A DNA stretch of 14,703 nucleotides from Anaerolineae bacterium (GTDB lineage: Bacteria; Chloroflexota; Anaerolineae; B4-G1; SLSP01): NCBI GenBank assembly GCA_018055515.1, contig JAGPHL010000020.1:1-14703 (forward strand). Direction: 5' to 3'. The position numbers and the translations under genes are program-made. The number at the start of each line of letters is the position of its first letter. The first letter of the stretch is position 1. Positions 14,101 to 14,703 of this stretch are shown here, in pieces. The notes below the pieces were generated by a model that searched no databases, had not been told where the DNA came from, and saw only the letters and a program-made list of their open reading frames with translations.

Positions 14101-14337
14101 GAGGGCGCCGCCAACAAGCCCCGCGATGAGGCCGTAACGTCCTCCATAAGCCATGGCGGCAAGCAAGGGGAAAGTGTAAGACCACAGGATCGAGAGTGTG
14201 AGCGGCGGTACAGAAAATTGCGGGCTAAAGAATGCCCCCGCGAATCCGGCAAGCCCCAGGAGCACGGAGATGAGCACCTTGTGCGGTTCGAGCAGGGGAG
14301 AGTTATGCCTGGATGCTTGAGATGAAGCCTGTTGCAT
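11122..14337 (-). CDS. Multi-TM, triple-PAS hybrid histidine kinase with C-terminal receiver
   Basis: Large membrane sensor kinase, 1071 aa from the chosen ATG. Residues about 20-275 hold roughly seven or eight hydrophobic helices, a MASE-like integral membrane sensor of unknown ligand. Three PAS domains follow (about 287-402, 412-530 and 541-660), the first two so alike that they look like a tandem duplication. The kinase core has IAHDFNN (His703), N-box Asn815, G1 TDTGSGIP (Asp858) and G2 GKGTGLGLA (882-890), the ATPase form common in PAS-rich NtrB-like kinases. A receiver follows (about 944-1060), with VVEDD, acceptor Asp995 in LSDFIMPEMGG, Ser1023 and Lys1045. ATG 14337 is preferred to an in-frame TTG at 14355; neither has a strong ribosome site (GAGG lies 12 nt before the ATG). 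A palindromic promoter region lies upstream. No output regulator is adjacent. Confidence 0.92.
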   Translation of the reverse strand: MQQASSQASRHNSPLLEPHKVLISVLLGLAGFAGAFFSPQFSVPPLTLSILWSYTFPLLAAMAYGGRYGLIAGLVGGALYPFFLWDTNGWANAITAALILGWFVWHGYGAQKYAQRPSFWNHPLTVQVLYAAVYAAITRYGYPHALAANPPSWAPQALTSLPVEILNGVVVKGTLNLFLAFNAATTLLILPEVRRFLRLPVKPESRDNSKIVLITFLSALFLWAMLLTAFSIFIEYDFPAGIFPFDDPKELIALILFVFVGLTTGAIIAGYVERQQRATLALAASEARFRGIFEQAAMGITLATLDRRFLRVNQQFCQMTGYTAEELLQRSFQDITHPDDREPNRKLSEKLMRGEQDTFALEKRYIRKDGSYFWANVTVSLQRDLEGKPEYYIAVVEDITARRQMTEALRESELRYRNTFEKVAVGISHTTLDGRFLRINDRFCEITGYSREDLLTRSFQGITYPGDLSLDEQLAETLLSGKQDTYQREKRYLRPDGSLVWVSITVSLLRDENGTPTHFISVIEDITARKQAEEALARERILLRTLIDNLPDAVYVKDLQLRKVLANRADITNMGLTDEASALGKTDFDIFPPEIAAKFAEDDQEVLRTGVPLFDREERLVRPSGEEHWLLTSKLPLRDAQGQVIGIIGIGHDITKRRHDEEALRESNQQLLEALAELQDTQKRMIQQERLAAVGQLAAGIAHDFNNILAVIVLYAQMALKAPDLPEGLAGRLRVILEQSKRAADLIQQIVDFSRRAILERRPLDLLPFVKEQLQLLERTLPENIHLTLKAEGDEFIVNADPTRLQQALFNLAVNARDAMPQGGELCIGLGRLNFADRAAAPLPELEPGAWVQLSVTDTGSGIPPDVLAHMFEPFFTTKPPGKGTGLGLAQVHGIVKQHQGEIGVTTRLGEGTTFTIYLPAVLTHKASTFAPGQEPLALGQGQYVLVVEDDISVRGTLVNTLELLNYRTYQAANGHEALAIIEQHPQEIALILSDFIMPEMGGEALLGALRQRGLPQPVIILSGYPLLTELDELRAQGLTDWLLKPPEVEHLASVIAQALSRSSEKGPKSP

Positions 14338-14394
14338 GGCTGAACTGGTCCTCAACGCCGTTTTGATCTTTCATATACCCATCGCTCACAGATT

Positions 14395-14423
14395 TAGTGT
14401 ACACTAGAAATTTGAGATCACAA
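14395..14423 (-). promoter_or_regulatory. Putative kinase promoter with a 12-bp palindrome over the -10 box
   Basis: On the minus strand, TTGTGA (14423-14418), a 16-nt spacer, and TACACT (14401-14396), each 4 of 6 to consensus. The -10 lies inside the perfect palindrome TAGTGTACACTA (14395-14406), a shape typical of TetR- or Xre-type operators. A repressor bound here would block the promoter. The palindrome is seen; promoter and operator roles are inference. Confidence 0.45.
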
Positions 14424-14434
14424 ATCCGGTGAGA

Positions 14435-14490
14435 GAGCTCGCCCACGTCGCATTTTGTCGACATCCGGGAGAAGGGCATCCGGCGAGCTC
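14435..14490. repeat. 9-bp inverted repeat enclosing a small inner hairpin
   Basis: GAGCTCGCC (14435-14443) and GGCGAGCTC (14482-14490) are exact complements, 38 nt apart. The loop contains a short GTCG/CGAC hairpin. This could be a structured RNA leader or a decayed element end; I recognise no known RNA family. Confidence 0.4.
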
Positions 14491-14612
14491 CTGGTCCCGC
14501 TGAATCGGTAAAAATGCCGGACTATTTTTATGTCAAGACTGTGACCGACGTTTCGTTTGCATTTTCGGGAAAATGGTTTATCGTTTACAACTTACACTTC
14601 CTTACGTGGAAA

Positions 14613-14660
14613 CGTGTAAAGGTGCGAAGGTGTGAACGTGTGAAGGTGCGAACGTATGAA
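14613..14660. repeat. Six degenerate octamers, consensus SGTGYGAA
   Basis: CGTGTAAA, GGTGCGAA, GGTGTGAA, CGTGTGAA, GGTGCGAA, CGTATGAA follow without gaps. Variation is limited mainly to positions 1 and 5, with single changes elsewhere. There is no spacer structure, so it is not a CRISPR array. Confidence 0.8.
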
Positions 14661-14667
14661 CGCAAAT

Positions 14668-14703
14668 GACTCGCTGGCTCGCTGACTCGCTTTTTCGCTG
14701 ATT
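14668..14703. repeat. Second octamer array, consensus GRCTCGCT, running off the window
   Basis: GACTCGCT, GGCTCGCT, GACTCGCT, TTTTCGCT and the start of another unit, GATT. It begins 7 nt after the previous array, has the same 8-nt period and a different unit, and continues past the end of the window. Confidence 0.75.

Larger units (their letters stand above)
14338..14703. other. Gene-free right end: promoter region, hairpins and octamer arrays
   Basis: No coding sequence can be supported in these 366 bp, which are richer in A and T than the genes. They hold the kinase promoter with its palindrome, a 9-bp inverted repeat, two small hairpins (14560-14575, CATTTTC/GAAAATG with a 2-nt loop; and 14592-14619, TTACAC-TTCC paired with GGAA-AC-GTGTAA around TTACGT) and two arrays of 8-nt period that run to the window edge. 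Confidence 0.7.

Noticed and set aside
14613..14703. CRISPR-like array at the window end
   Set aside because: Units are 8 nt and contiguous, with no unique spacers and no cas genes; it is a short tandem repeat.

Overview
The window is GC-rich, densely coded bacterial chromosome with no rRNA, tRNA, phage or CRISPR. It carries large multidomain hybrid histidine kinases, a ferredoxin-type disulfide reductase, sigma70-like promoters (TTGACA/TATACT) and intergenic arrays with an 8-nt period. Together these suggest an environmental bacterium, most likely Chloroflexota (Anaerolineae/Caldilineae-like). That assignment is inference; there is no phylogenetic marker here to prove it.

Layout, left to right. 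A 5'-truncated Gfo/Idh/MocA oxidoreductase (+) overlaps tail-to-tail with a two-gene sensory operon on the minus strand: a soluble receiver-plus-kinase protein (3809-4906), then a membrane 7TM-PAS hybrid kinase (1352-3793). Next on the minus strand is a compact redox operon, glutaredoxin then a ferredoxin:disulfide reductase-type protein with a rubredoxin tail. The two genes overlap by ATGA, a consensus promoter lies at 6034-6062, and a strong hairpin terminator follows. Divergent from it is a receiver-only response regulator whose phosphoacceptor Asp is Glu. HemW (radical SAM heme chaperone) lies downstream of an ABC ATPase (minus). The ABC gene appears to be transcribed as a leaderless mRNA from a promoter whose -35 box overlaps that of a divergent promoter. 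That divergent promoter would read a TPR membrane protein and a nitroreductase-family flavoprotein (+). After a convergent gap comes a 1071-aa hybrid kinase with a multi-TM sensor, three PAS domains and a receiver (minus). The window ends in 366 bp without a gene, holding a palindromic putative operator, hairpins and two 8-nt-period arrays.

The genes share two themes: signal transduction (three kinases and one receiver, with no DNA-binding output domain anywhere) and thiol/flavin/heme redox biology. The most noteworthy non-coding item is a 178-bp element at 10857-11034. It has 14-bp imperfect terminal inverted repeats beginning GTAA and a perfect 8-bp target duplication, i.e. a MITE with IS66-like ends and a large GC palindrome near its centre.
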